Assembly: GCF_000685355.1 (NCBI RefSeq)
Contig: NZ_JHET01000002.1
Span: 226,542-290,541 of the forward strand
Reading direction: 5' to 3'
Source of the DNA: Microbacterium sp. CH12i
GTDB lineage: Bacteria > Actinomycetota > Actinomycetes > Actinomycetales > Microbacteriaceae
Length of the DNA: 64,000 nucleotides
In this document: positions 30,497 through 39,636 of the stretch, one piece after another
Layout: every line of letters begins with the position of its first letter
How positions within the stretch are numbered: position 1 is the stretch's first letter
Notes under the pieces: model-generated
What the model saw: the letters and a program-made list of their open reading frames with translations, nothing else
The model's database searches: none
Told to the model about the DNA's origin: nothing
Position numbers and translations under genes: made by a program

Positions 30497-32248
30497 TCAC
30501 GCCCGAGACTGCGGCCTGGTCGCACCGCGCGTGTCGAGCGCGAGCTCTTCGGCGTCGATCGCTGTCATGAGCTCGCGCATCAGCTCTTCGTCCAAGTTGT
30601 CGGCGTCGCGCTCGGCGAGCAGAATCTCGCGTCGCACGTGCAGCCAGCCCTTCGACAGCAAGACGAGGTCTTCGTACGAGGGCCGCGGGACGGAATCTTC
30701 GACCTCTTGCGCTTTGTCGGTGTCAGTCTCGACCCTCGTCATCCGCTTGGTGAAAGCGTCGAACGCCTCCATCTCGACCGGTCCGTACTTCTTCGCCCAC
30801 TCCTCGCGCTGCTCCGACAGAAAGGCCTTACCTGCTTCGCGGCTGCGCTTGCGAACGGCGGCAATGGCCTCGGCATCCTCATTATGATCCACATCACTCG
30901 CGATCCCGAGCCGACGAATCAACCGCGGCAGAGTGAGCCCCTGCAACATCAGCGTGGCGACAGTCACGACGAACGCGACCACCACGATCGCATGCGAGGC
31001 ATCGGCGTCGAGCGCCGCGAGGTCGGCCGCGGCGAGCGCGGTCGCCAGCGTCACAACCCCACGCATCCCCGCCCACGAGATGACCGCGTTGTCCCGCCAA
31101 TCAAGATCAGGCTCGGTCAGGCGCTTTTTCATCTCTGCTTCAGTGCGCGGCTGGCGCCTTGACCGCTGCTGTTGATCCGACGACTCGCGTTGATTCGCCT
31201 GCTGCTCACGCCGCTCACTGAACCGCCCGCTCGTGACCACACGCTCCCACCGGCGCATGCGCTGACGCTCCTGGAACTTCGCCCACGCGTGCGCCGGATA
31301 GACATAGAGCGGCCTCACGACGAGCACGACCAGCAGCACCGCACCGGCGAGCAACAGGAGCTGCTCCGTCGATTCCAGGCTGAGATCGCTGAGCACCCGC
31401 CGGAACTGCAGCCCGATATACGCGAATACGAAACTCTCAAGAAGCAAGTCAGCCGACAGCCACAGCGGCACCTCTTGCTGGCGGGTCGTGTAGTCGGTGC
31501 GCGGAGCGTTGAAGCCGACGTACAGCCCCATCGCGACGACGGCGAGCACACCAGAGCCACCAAGGTGCTCGGCAATCGCATAAGCCCCGAACGGCACCAG
31601 CAGCCCGAACGTGCCGATGACGACGGGATCTGTGACGCGCATGCGCAGCTGGTGCAGGACGATGCCGAACACCAGTCCCACCACGACGCCGACGACGACC
31701 GCGAGAACAAACTGCCAGATGCCGTTCCACACTGTCAGCGCCGCCCCGGCGATGATCGCCGCGAACACGCGATAGAGCGTCAGCGAGGTCGCATCATTGA
31801 TGAGGCTCTCACCAGAAAGCACGGTCATGATTCGTCGCGGAAGCCCGAGCTTTCGACCGATAGCAGCGGCGGACACAGCATCCGGCGGAGCGACGATCGC
31901 TCCGAGCAGCAATGCTCCCGGCAGTGTGAGCTCTGGCATAATCCACCAGGCGATCAGCCCCACCGCGGCCGCTGTGAGCAACACCAACCAGATACCCAAC
32001 CGGCGAATCTGCGGCAAGCTGCGCTTGAACCCGACGAACGAGACGTTCAATGCCGCGGAATACAGCAACGGCGGCAGCACGAGGTTGAGAAGCACGTGCC
32101 CGTCGATCTGTAGCTCGGGCACGAAAGGGAGGAAGGATGCCGCGAGCGCGACAACCGTGACGAGCAGAGGTGCGGGCCACCCACGCCACCGTGCAATGGC
32201 TGCCACAATGACAGCTCCGACAAGCACGTAGAACAGGGCGGCATCCAT
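30497..32248 (-). CDS. Na+/H+ antiporter (CPA1 family)
   Basis: A 583-residue sodium/proton antiporter with 12 or so membrane helices in the first 420 residues and a long cytoplasmic tail. The family pattern PPLLYSAALNVSF and the GAIVAPPDAVSA and SGESLINDATSL motifs (the latter in the ion-binding region) are clear. The tail contains a charged, glutamine-rich stretch (QRESSDQQQRS) and helical segments that may sense pH or solutes. It probably helps pH or salt homeostasis. Confidence 0.92.
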   Translation of the reverse strand: MDAALFYVLVGAVIVAAIARWRGWPAPLLVTVVALAASFLPFVPELQIDGHVLLNLVLPPLLYSAALNVSFVGFKRSLPQIRRLGIWLVLLTAAAVGLIAWWIMPELTLPGALLLGAIVAPPDAVSAAAIGRKLGLPRRIMTVLSGESLINDATSLTLYRVFAAIIAGAALTVWNGIWQFVLAVVVGVVVGLVFGIVLHQLRMRVTDPVVIGTFGLLVPFGAYAIAEHLGGSGVLAVVAMGLYVGFNAPRTDYTTRQQEVPLWLSADLLLESFVFAYIGLQFRRVLSDLSLESTEQLLLLAGAVLLVVLVVRPLYVYPAHAWAKFQERQRMRRWERVVTSGRFSERREQQANQRESSDQQQRSRRQPRTEAEMKKRLTEPDLDWRDNAVISWAGMRGVVTLATALAAADLAALDADASHAIVVVAFVVTVATLMLQGLTLPRLIRRLGIASDVDHNEDAEAIAAVRKRSREAGKAFLSEQREEWAKKYGPVEMEAFDAFTKRMTRVETDTDKAQEVEDSVPRPSYEDLVLLSKGWLHVRREILLAERDADNLDEELMRELMTAIDAEELALDTRGATRPQSRA

Positions 32249-32321
32249 TCCGTCAGAGTAACGGGGTCAAACAATGCGCCGGCCGGGAATTCCTCCGACA
32301 CTAGAACTGTTTGACAGCGAG

Positions 32322-33367
32322 ATGACTTCTGCAGCCCCCGCCCTCTCCGTTCTTGACCTCGTTCCGGTGCGCACCGGCCAGACCAGCAGCGAGGCGATCG
32401 CCGCGTCGCTCACTCTCGCCGCGACCGCTGATCGTCTGGCTATCGCCGCTACTGGTTCGCCGAGCACCACAACATGCCGGCCGTGGCATCCACTACTCCT
32501 CCGGTGCTGATCGCCGCCGCGGCCGCCCGGACTTCTCGCATCCGACTGGGTTCGGGCGGCGTGATGCTGCCGAACCACGCACCGCTCATCGTCGCGGAGC
32601 AGTTCGCCGCGCTGGAGGCCATTGCACCAGGGCGCATCGACCTCGGCCTCGGCCGCGCGCCCGGTAGCGACCCGGTGATCACGCAGCTCCTTCGGGCCAC
32701 GGGAACTCCGAGTGATGTCGAGCAATTCCCGCGCCACGTGCAAGACATCGCACTGCTCATGTCGGGCGAAGGCGCGACCGTGCGCTTCACGTCGGGCGGC
32801 GAGTACACCGTGCGCTCCACACCCGCCGCGACCGGCACTCCAGAGGTGTGGCTGCTGGGCTCGAGCGACTACTCCGCCCAGCTCGCAGCATCCCAAGGTT
32901 TGCCGTATGTATTCGCCAACCACTTCTCTGGGCAGGGACTCGAGCGCGCTCTCGACCTGTACCGCACCGGGTATCAGCCAAGCGAGGCGCACCCTGAGCC
33001 GCGCACGTTCCTCACAGTGAACGTCGTTGCAGCGCCGACGGCGGAAGAGGCCGAGGCCCGCGCCCTGCCTCAGCTGCGCATGATGTCGCGCCTGCGGTTG
33101 AACAAGCCGCTCATCGCCCTCGAAACAGTGGAGGAAGCCCTCGGCGCCGAGCCGGATGCCGCCACCGAACAGGCCGTTCAGGCCGGGCGATCACGCTGGT
33201 TCGTCGGAACCGGCGAATCTGTCGCAGCCGAGGTGCGTGCGTTCGCCGAGAAGCATGGTGTCGACGAGGTCATGCTGTCACCAGTGGCCGGTGCGTACGA
33301 GGCCGAGCCGAAGGATGCTCCGGCTGGTCGCGCCGAGACGCTCGAACTGGTGGCCGCGGCGCTGTAA
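32322..33367 (+). CDS. luciferase-like monooxygenase (LLM) class flavin oxidoreductase (frameshift near 32437)
   Basis: A bacterial luciferase-fold flavin-dependent enzyme of about 347 residues. The N-terminal part MTSAAPALSVLDLVPVR and later YWFAEHHNMPAVASTTPPVL are in different frames. Adding one C near 32437 gives the expected DRLGYRRYWFAEHHN. Characteristic motifs are LGSGGVMLPNHAPLIVAEQF, GRIDLGLGRAPGSD and the C-terminal VDEVMLSP. The substrate is unknown. Because of the frameshift the true N-terminus is inferred. Confidence 0.87.
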
Positions 33368-33403
33368 CGCACCTCGCCGCGCGTCCTCCACCCCAACATC
33401 GGT

Positions 33404-33425
33404 GTGGGGGTAGGGATATCCCCTC
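33404..33425 (+). repeat. inverted repeat flanking the DUF559 gene, left copy
   Basis: Twenty-two bases (GTGGGGGTAGGG then ATATCCCCTC) that match the reverse complement of 34177-34197 except for one extra G and one substitution. It lies after the luciferase-like gene. Confidence 0.6.
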
Positions 33426-33464
33426 CAAGACACCAGGGAGCGAGGGATTTCCGTACGCCATCGC

Positions 33465-34127
33465 GTGGGCGCAGGGCGCCGGGGCGTCGTTCTGCACGCG
33501 CCGGCGATTGTTACGACGTTTTCACAGGCCCGCACCTGGTCGATCAGCGGCATCCCTGTCGTGGACCCCATCTCGGCCGTGTTTCTGTGCGCAGAATCGC
33601 TCAGTCACAATGAAGCGGTGATCATGCTCGATGCTCTCGTCACCACCGCAACGAACTACCCGGAGCTCATGCGGCGGCTTCCGAACACACGTGCGGACAT
33701 CGAACAGCACCTGCGCCGTTGGGGACGATTCCCGGGCTGCGGCACAATCCGCACTGCACTTCCATTCGTGCGAGAGCGGGTGGAGTCCCCGAAAGAAACC
33801 GAGACCCGCTTAGCCATCGTTGATGCTGGGCTGCCGGAGCCCAGCGTTCAGCACGAGGTGTTCGAACACGGCAGGCTCATTGCTCGCGTCGACCTGGCGT
33901 ATCCCGCGCTGAAGATCGCGATCGAGTATGAGGGCGATGGGCACCGAACCAACAAAAAGCAGTGGCGTATCGACATCCAGCGTCAGCGTGACCTTGAAGC
34001 GCGCGGGTGGATCGTAATCCGGTTGACGGAGCGCGATCTTCATGCCGGCGCGAAATCTCTCGTCGCCTCCATCCGCAGCGCGATCGCAACCCAAAGCGCC
34101 AGGCCCGCTACCGCGCCCGCGCGCTAG
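33465..34127 (+). CDS. DUF559/VSR-like endonuclease-fold protein, 5'-truncated
   Basis: A protein with a C-terminal DUF559 domain of the PD-(D/E)XK nuclease fold: RVDLAYPALKIAIEYEGDGH gives the acidic active-site pattern, then RQRDLEARGWIVIRLTERDL. The N-terminal half usual for these proteins (an AbiEi-like HTH region) is missing: the frame opens only from about 33414, at a stop, and the visible part begins in what is normally mid-protein (IPVVDPISAVFLC). Start GTG 33465 is arbitrary. It is flanked by an inverted-repeat pair. Confidence 0.65.
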   Translation: MGAGRRGVVLHAPAIVTTFSQARTWSISGIPVVDPISAVFLCAESLSHNEAVIMLDALVTTATNYPELMRRLPNTRADIEQHLRRWGRFPGCGTIRTALPFVRERVESPKETETRLAIVDAGLPEPSVQHEVFEHGRLIARVDLAYPALKIAIEYEGDGHRTNKKQWRIDIQRQRDLEARGWIVIRLTERDLHAGAKSLVASIRSAIATQSARPATAPAR

Positions 34128-34176
34128 GCCCGCTACCCGGTGAAGTATTGTTTTCTCCTCCACGAGCGCCCTCCCC

Positions 34177-34197
34177 GAGGGGATTTCCCTACCCCAC
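34177..34197 (-). repeat. inverted repeat flanking the DUF559 gene, right copy
   Basis: GAGGGGATTTCCCTACCCCAC, the mirror of 33404-33425. It sits between the DUF559 gene and pheA, and its outer side runs into a GC-rich hairpin (CCCCACGCGCGGGG). Confidence 0.6.
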
Positions 34198-34218
34198 GCG
34201 CGGGGGTGGCGCGCGGGG

Positions 34219-35157
34219 TTACTCCGGCGCCCCGGAGAGGAGACCGCGCAGCCAGTCGCGCGCCTCGACGAAAACGTCATCCGCGTAGCGATCCGGGTAA
34301 TGCACGATCTGCCGGTCAGCGCGCGGGTACGACCCGAGGAAAACCACGCGCGGGCTGAACCGGCGAATGCCGAGCAGTGCGTCCGCCATCCGCTCGTCCT
34401 GCACGTGCCCGTCCGCATCGAGGACGAAGCGGTAACGACCCAGCTCGTCGCCGATTGGCCGTGATTCGATCAGCGACAGGTTGATGCCGCGGGTCGAGAA
34501 CTGCTCGAGCATCTCCAGCAGCGCGCCGGGACGGTCGTTCGGCAGCTCGACGATCAGCGAGGTCTTGTCTGCGCCGGTCGGGTTCGCCGGCATCACGGTC
34601 TGCGCGACCAGCACAAAGCGCGTTACCGCCGAAGTACTGTCGCCGATTTCGGAGGCGAGCACGTCGACGTCGTAGTGCTGCACGATCCCTGGAGGGGCGA
34701 TCGCCGCCTGCGCTGGCAGCGTGCCGTCAAGCACCCCGATAGCGGATGCCACGTTGCTGGCAGCCGGAACGTGCGAGTGGTTCGGCAGATGCGCGCCAAG
34801 CCAGGCGTGACACTGTGCGTAGGCGACCGGATGCGCAGCGATCGATGTCACATCAGCGAGTGTCGTGCCGCGCGGGGCGACGAGCACGAAGTTCACGCGC
34901 ACCAGGTACTCACCGATGATGCGCAAACCCGGGAGTGTCGCCAGCGCATCCTGAGTCGTCGAGACGCCACCCTCGATCGAGTTCTCGATCGCGATCATCG
35001 CCGCGTGGCTGCGGCCTTCCAGCACGTCGGCGAGCGCCTCTCCGACGTTGTGCACGGGGCGCCAGTTCTGACCTCGCGCTTCGGCGACCTGGTCGAGCGC
35101 TGCTTCGGTGAAGGTGCCCGCGGGGCCCAGATAGCTGTATGTACGGCGTTCGGTCAC
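34219..35157 (-). CDS. pheA: prephenate dehydratase
   Basis: Converts prephenate to phenylpyruvate in phenylalanine biosynthesis. The 312-residue protein starts with TYSYLGPAGTFTEAAL, and the catalytic TSAVTRF motif is near residue 185. The regulatory ACT domain follows (DRPGALLEML, then the phenylalanine-binding LIESRP). I chose GTG 35157 because the conserved YLGPAGTF follows at once, and the longer upstream reading is not family-like. It is divergent from pgm. Confidence 0.95.
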   Translation of the reverse strand: MTERRTYSYLGPAGTFTEAALDQVAEARGQNWRPVHNVGEALADVLEGRSHAAMIAIENSIEGGVSTTQDALATLPGLRIIGEYLVRVNFVLVAPRGTTLADVTSIAAHPVAYAQCHAWLGAHLPNHSHVPAASNVASAIGVLDGTLPAQAAIAPPGIVQHYDVDVLASEIGDSTSAVTRFVLVAQTVMPANPTGADKTSLIVELPNDRPGALLEMLEQFSTRGINLSLIESRPIGDELGRYRFVLDADGHVQDERMADALLGIRRFSPRVVFLGSYPRADRQIVHYPDRYADDVFVEARDWLRGLLSGAPE

Positions 35158-35256
35158 GCGTTTTACCTTAGCCCCGTCCGTAATGTCGGTGACCGCTGAG
35201 TGCAATATGGGCTCTCGACGGATGCGCACGAGCCAAGATCGGGGCAGACTGATCTC

Positions 35257-36903
35257 ATGACGAGCCGTGCCGGCCTCCCTGCGGAGGAAACTGACCTCAT
35301 CGATGTCGACGAACTGATCGCCGCCTACTACGATCTCAAGCCCGATCCGTCCGTCGCGGCGCAGCGCGTCGTGTTCGGCACGAGCGGTCACCGCGGCTCT
35401 TCACTGTCGCGCAGCTTCAACGAGCAGCACATCCTTGCGACCACCCAGGCGATCGTCGACTACCGCCAGAGTCAGGGCATCACCGGCCCGCTTTTCCTCG
35501 GTCGAGACACCCACGCGCTATCACTTCCTGCCGAGCGCACCGCGATCGAGGTGCTGATCGCCAACGGTGTCGACCTGCGCGTCGACTCCCGCGACTCGTA
35601 TGTGCCGACTCCCGCGCTCAGCCACGCCATCCTCACGCATAATCGCGGAAAAGCGGCGGATGCTGCGGGTCGCGCCGACGGCATCGTCGTCACCCCGTCG
35701 CACAACCCCCCGCGCGATGGCGGGTTCAAGTACAACCCTCCGCACGGCGGCCCGGCAGACACCGACGCGACCGGTTGGATCGCCGCACGCGCGAACGAAC
35801 TCATCGAGGGCGGACTCGAGGGCGTGAAGGCGCACCGCTTTGCTGACATCGACTGGGACACACTGCCCAGCTACGACTTCCGCGACGCCTACGTGCGGGA
35901 CCTCCCCTCGATAATCGACCTCGATGCCATCAAGAAGGCCGGCGTGCGCATCGGCGCGGACCCACTGGGCGGAGCATCCGTCGAGTATTGGGCGCTCATC
36001 AAAGAGATGCACGGCCTCGCGCTCACCGTCGTGAACCCCGAGGTCGACCCGACCTGGCGCTTCATGACGCTGGACTGGGACGAGAAGATCCGGATGGATC
36101 CGTCGTCACCGAACGCAATGGCATCCCTCGTCGCCAAGAAGAGCGACTACGACGTCCTCACCGGCAACGACGCCGACGCTGACCGGCACGGCATTGTCAC
36201 TCCGGATGCCGGCCTCATGAACCCCAACCACTACCTGGCCGTCGCGATCGACTACCTGTTCTCGCACCGCACCGAATGGCCGCGGGATGCCGCGATCGGT
36301 AAGACCCTGGTCTCGTCGATGATCATCGACCGCGTCGCAGAGTCGCTCGGGCGCCGCCTCTTGGAGGTACCGGTCGGATTCAAATGGTTCGTACCTGGAC
36401 TGCTCGACGGCTCTGTCGCGTTCGGCGGCGAAGAGTCGGCCGGAGCGTCGTTCCTCCGCAAGGACGGCACGGTGTGGTCGACCGACAAGGACGGCATCCT
36501 GCTCTGCCTGCTCGCCGCCGAGATCATTGCGGTGACCGGCAAGAGCCCCTCGGAGCGCTATGCCGAACTCGAGGATGCGTTCGGAGCATCCGCGTATCAG
36601 CGCGTCGATGCCCCGGCCACGCCGGAGCAGAAGGCAACGCTCGGCAAGCTCGCACCGGATGCCGTCACGGCAACGTCACTGGCCGGTGAGAAGATCACTG
36701 CGAAGCTGTCGCACGCGCCGGGAAACGGTGCAGCGATCGGCGGACTTAAGGTGCAGACCGAGCATGCCTGGTTCGCCGCGCGCCCGTCTGGCACCGAGGA
36801 CGTCTACAAGCTGTACGCAGAGAGCCTGCTCGGTGCCGAACACCTTGCCGAGGTGCAGGAGGAGGCTCGAGCGGTGGTGTCGGCCGCGCTCGGTTCAGCC
36901 TGA
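35257..36903 (+). CDS. pgm: phosphoglucomutase (alpha-D-glucose phosphate-specific)
   Basis: Interconverts glucose-1-phosphate and glucose-6-phosphate; 548 residues. The phosphoserine loop TPSHNPPRDGG, the metal-binding loop GNDADADRHG, the sugar-binding GGEESAGASF and the phosphate-binding RPSGTEDVYK are all present in order. The first residues DLKPDPSVAAQRVVFGTSGHRG match the family. Its stop codon overlaps the 3' end of the converging TetR gene. It links the gal operon product to glycolysis. Confidence 0.96.
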   Translation: MTSRAGLPAEETDLIDVDELIAAYYDLKPDPSVAAQRVVFGTSGHRGSSLSRSFNEQHILATTQAIVDYRQSQGITGPLFLGRDTHALSLPAERTAIEVLIANGVDLRVDSRDSYVPTPALSHAILTHNRGKAADAAGRADGIVVTPSHNPPRDGGFKYNPPHGGPADTDATGWIAARANELIEGGLEGVKAHRFADIDWDTLPSYDFRDAYVRDLPSIIDLDAIKKAGVRIGADPLGGASVEYWALIKEMHGLALTVVNPEVDPTWRFMTLDWDEKIRMDPSSPNAMASLVAKKSDYDVLTGNDADADRHGIVTPDAGLMNPNHYLAVAIDYLFSHRTEWPRDAAIGKTLVSSMIIDRVAESLGRRLLEVPVGFKWFVPGLLDGSVAFGGEESAGASFLRKDGTVWSTDKDGILLCLLAAEIIAVTGKSPSERYAELEDAFGASAYQRVDAPATPEQKATLGKLAPDAVTATSLAGEKITAKLSHAPGNGAAIGGLKVQTEHAWFAARPSGTEDVYKLYAESLLGAEHLAEVQEEARAVVSAALGSA

Positions 36904-37568
36904 CGGCTGCTGTGGCTGCCGCTCAGGCACCGCCAGGAGCATTTCCAGCATGCTCAAGGCGTCTTCGTGTTTGGTGTCGGCGTCGAGGAGCCACTGCGTT
37001 TGAAGTCCATCGGATGCCGCGATGATGAGGCTGCGGCGGCCTCAGCATCCACGTCTGCACGCATCCCGCCGGACTGCTGCAGAGCGCGCACCTGTTCGGC
37101 GATGATCGCTCGCAGGCGCGCGAAACGTACCGATGCCCACTCGGTGGCATGTTCGTGCCCGTCTTCCAGCGCGGCCGCGACGAGCGACGAGTACAGCTGA
37201 ACGAGCCCGGGGATCTTCTGGTTGCGCTGCGCGGAGCGGCGCATCTCGCCGACGGGCTGTGGCTCCGAACGATCGTCGGGATCATGGTGCTTTGAGGACT
37301 CTTCATACACTGCGATGAGCAGTTCTTCCAGCGACCCGAAATAGTGCCGGAGCGCCGCGTGGGTCACCCCGACCGCCTCAGCGATGGCACGCAGGCTCGT
37401 GCGATCGGCGCCACGTTGCGCGAACACCTCGATCGCGCGATCGAGGATTTCTTGCCGCCGCGCTATGCCCTTGGCATATGCCCCTCGGGAGCCAGATTTC
37501 ACGGCGTCGGTGGCGGCTACCTGAGCGGTGTTATCGCGGTCCGCGGTCATGATCACGATCCTACCCAT
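36895..37568 (-). CDS. TetR-family regulator (frameshift near 37031)
   Basis: An N-terminal TetR HTH (ILDRAIEVFAQRGADRTSLR, AIAEAVGVTHAALRHYFGS) is followed by a ligand-binding domain. Near 37031 one A is missing: restoring it gives AASLIIAASDGLQTQWLLDA and a stop at 36895-36897, so the protein has about 224 residues. The palindrome at 37571-37592 touches its start. It probably regulates the divergent epimerase/dehydrogenase operon and itself. Its ligand is likely a sugar-related compound, inferred from context only. Confidence 0.85.
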
Positions 37569-37570
37569 TT

Positions 37571-37592
37571 AAAACCTCCACATGGGGGTTTT
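37571..37592. promoter_or_regulatory. TetR operator palindrome
   Basis: AAAACCTCC and GGGGGTTTT arms around ACAT form a near-perfect inverted repeat (AAAACC/GGTTTT plus CC/GG) three bases from the TetR start and 55 bp upstream of the divergent operon. Confidence 0.65.
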
Positions 37593-37646
37593 GTCTGTTA
37601 GTCTCGCACCACACCATTGAAACCATCTCCCGAGGAGCACTGCCGC

Positions 37647-38468
37647 TTGTCTGTTCTCACCTCTATTCAGCTCTTCACCGTCAAATCTGACCTCGAAGAG
37701 AATCTCGAAGAAACCCTCGACACCCTCGTATCCCGCGGTTTCACGACGGTCGAGCCCTACGACTTCGTGCGCCGCGCTGATGCACTTGCCGCCGCCCTGT
37801 CAGCTCGCGGACTTGCGGCGCCCACCGGCCATGCGTTTGTCGCGTCCGCCTCGTTCGTGAACCCCGATGGCACCCCGACCGATAACGACGTCCCGACTCT
37901 CGATGCGACCTTCACCGCCGCCGAGAAACTCGGCATGGGCGTCATCATCGAGCCGTACACCGACCCGGCTCGCTGGACGAGCATCGAGCAGATCCAAGAG
38001 ATCGCCGAGCTGCTCAACCGTGCAGCCGAGGCGGCCGCTGAACGCGGCATCCGGATCGGGTATCACAACCACGCTCATGAACTGGAAGCACGCTTCGGTG
38101 ACCTCACCGGTCTCGAAGTTCTCGCGAACCATCTCGATCCCCGCGTTGTCCTCGAGGTCGACCTGTACTGGGCGGCTCGCGCAGGTGTCGACGTACTCGC
38201 GCTGCTGCGCACTCTCGGCGAGCGCGTGATCGCCCTACACGTCAAGGACGGCACGCTCGACCCCGAAAAGGTGAACGCCTACCCGCCCGCAGATCAGGTT
38301 GCGGCCGGCGAGGGCACGGTTCCGCTGGCGGATGCTCTCGCCACCGCCACCGCGCTGGAAGTCGCTGTCGTCGAGTTCGATCACTTCGAAGGCGATCTGT
38401 ATGCTGCCGTCGAATCGAGCCGCGCATTCATCGATGAGGCCCTTGCGACTGATTCGGGCACCCGCTGA
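37647..38468 (+). CDS. sugar phosphate isomerase/epimerase (xylose isomerase-like TIM barrel)
   Basis: A 273-residue AP-endonuclease-family-2 fold enzyme. The typical metal-binding residues occur in FTTVEPYDF, IGYHNHAHELE, VLEVDLYWAARAG and ALHVKDG. The TTG at 37647 (LSVLTSIQLFTVK) has GAGGAG at 37632-37637 and matches the barrel start better than an upstream in-frame TTG at 37617. It overlaps the Gfo/Idh gene by one base, so the two likely act on the same sugar or inositol-like compound. Confidence 0.88.
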   Translation: MSVLTSIQLFTVKSDLEENLEETLDTLVSRGFTTVEPYDFVRRADALAAALSARGLAAPTGHAFVASASFVNPDGTPTDNDVPTLDATFTAAEKLGMGVIIEPYTDPARWTSIEQIQEIAELLNRAAEAAAERGIRIGYHNHAHELEARFGDLTGLEVLANHLDPRVVLEVDLYWAARAGVDVLALLRTLGERVIALHVKDGTLDPEKVNAYPPADQVAAGEGTVPLADALATATALEVAVVEFDHFEGDLYAAVESSRAFIDEALATDSGTR

Positions 38469-39589
38469 TGGCCGCGAGCGGCCCCGTCGCCGTCGGCATC
38501 ATCGGCGCAGGCAACATCAGCGATCAGTACCTCACCCACCTCAGCACCTTTCCTGACATCGAGCTGCGTGCGATCGGCGACCAGATCGAAGAGCGGGCTC
38601 GTGAGCAGGGCGCCAAGTATGGCGTCCCCCGCGCCGGTGGCGTCGATGTTGTTCTGAACGATCCTGATATCGAGATCGTCGTCAACTTGACGATCCCGGC
38701 CGTGCACGTCGAGGTGTCAGAGAGCATCATCGCCGCTGGAAAGCACGTCTGGACCGAGAAGCCGATCGGCGTCGATCGGGACTCGTCTCAGAGACTGCTG
38801 CGGGTCGCAGAGGCCGCGGGTCTTCGCGTCGGCGTCGCACCCGACACTGTCCTCGGCCCTGGCGTGCAGACAGCGAAACGCGCAATCGCTCGCGGTGACA
38901 TCGGTCAGCCGCTGTTTGCGCAGACGACCTTCCAGTGGCAGGGTCCAGAGGTCTTTCACCCCAACCCCGCGTTCCTCTACGCACGTGGCGGCGGGCCGCT
39001 GCTCGACATGGGCCCGTACTATGTGTCGACGCTCGTGCACATCTTCGGTCCTGTTGCCGCGGTAGCCGCGCTGGGCCTCAAGGGCACCGAAACGCGCACG
39101 GTGCAGGTCGGCCCGCTCGCCGGCGAGATTTTCCCGGTTGAGGTGCCATCCACCGTCTCAGTGCTCATGCAGTTCGAGCGGGGCGGCCAGGGGCAGAGCC
39201 TCTACAGCACCGATTCACCTCTGAAGCGGGCGGGCATCGTCGAGATCGCCGGCACGGAGGGCACCATGGTGATCCCGGATCCGAACACGTTCGGCGGTGA
39301 GATCACCATCACCCGCCCGCTCAAGGACGCGTCTTCGGTTCAGGACACGGTTGATGTTCCCCAGGAGGGAACGCTCACCGGTCGCGGACTCGGCGTGCTC
39401 GACATGGCACGTTCGATTCGCGCCGGCCGTCCGCACGTCGCCACCGGAAAGTTCGGCTACCACGTGCTCGACACGCTTCTCACGATCGAAGAGACCGCAG
39501 TGGCCGGCGGGTTCGCCCCGGTTGCCAGCACTCTCGGCGAGATCGGCTCGCTGGCCGCAGACTTCGATCCGACGGCGCGGACGCTTTAG
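38468..39589 (+). CDS. Gfo/Idh/MocA-family oxidoreductase
   Basis: A 373-residue NAD(P)-dependent dehydrogenase for a sugar-type substrate. The Rossmann motif GIIGAGNISDQY starts at residue 10, the catalytic-region EKPIGVDRD near 98, and GGGPLLDMGPYYV near 170. The C-terminal beta-sheet domain closes the active site. Its ATG lies in the stop of the epimerase (TGATG), indicating tight coupling. The substrate is not evident from sequence. Confidence 0.9.
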   Translation: MAASGPVAVGIIGAGNISDQYLTHLSTFPDIELRAIGDQIEERAREQGAKYGVPRAGGVDVVLNDPDIEIVVNLTIPAVHVEVSESIIAAGKHVWTEKPIGVDRDSSQRLLRVAEAAGLRVGVAPDTVLGPGVQTAKRAIARGDIGQPLFAQTTFQWQGPEVFHPNPAFLYARGGGPLLDMGPYYVSTLVHIFGPVAAVAALGLKGTETRTVQVGPLAGEIFPVEVPSTVSVLMQFERGGQGQSLYSTDSPLKRAGIVEIAGTEGTMVIPDPNTFGGEITITRPLKDASSVQDTVDVPQEGTLTGRGLGVLDMARSIRAGRPHVATGKFGYHVLDTLLTIEETAVAGGFAPVASTLGEIGSLAADFDPTARTL

Positions 39590-39636
39590 CCTCGAGCGGG
39601 CTCGCATTGTTGAGTGGGTCAGCAGCCTTGAGCGGG

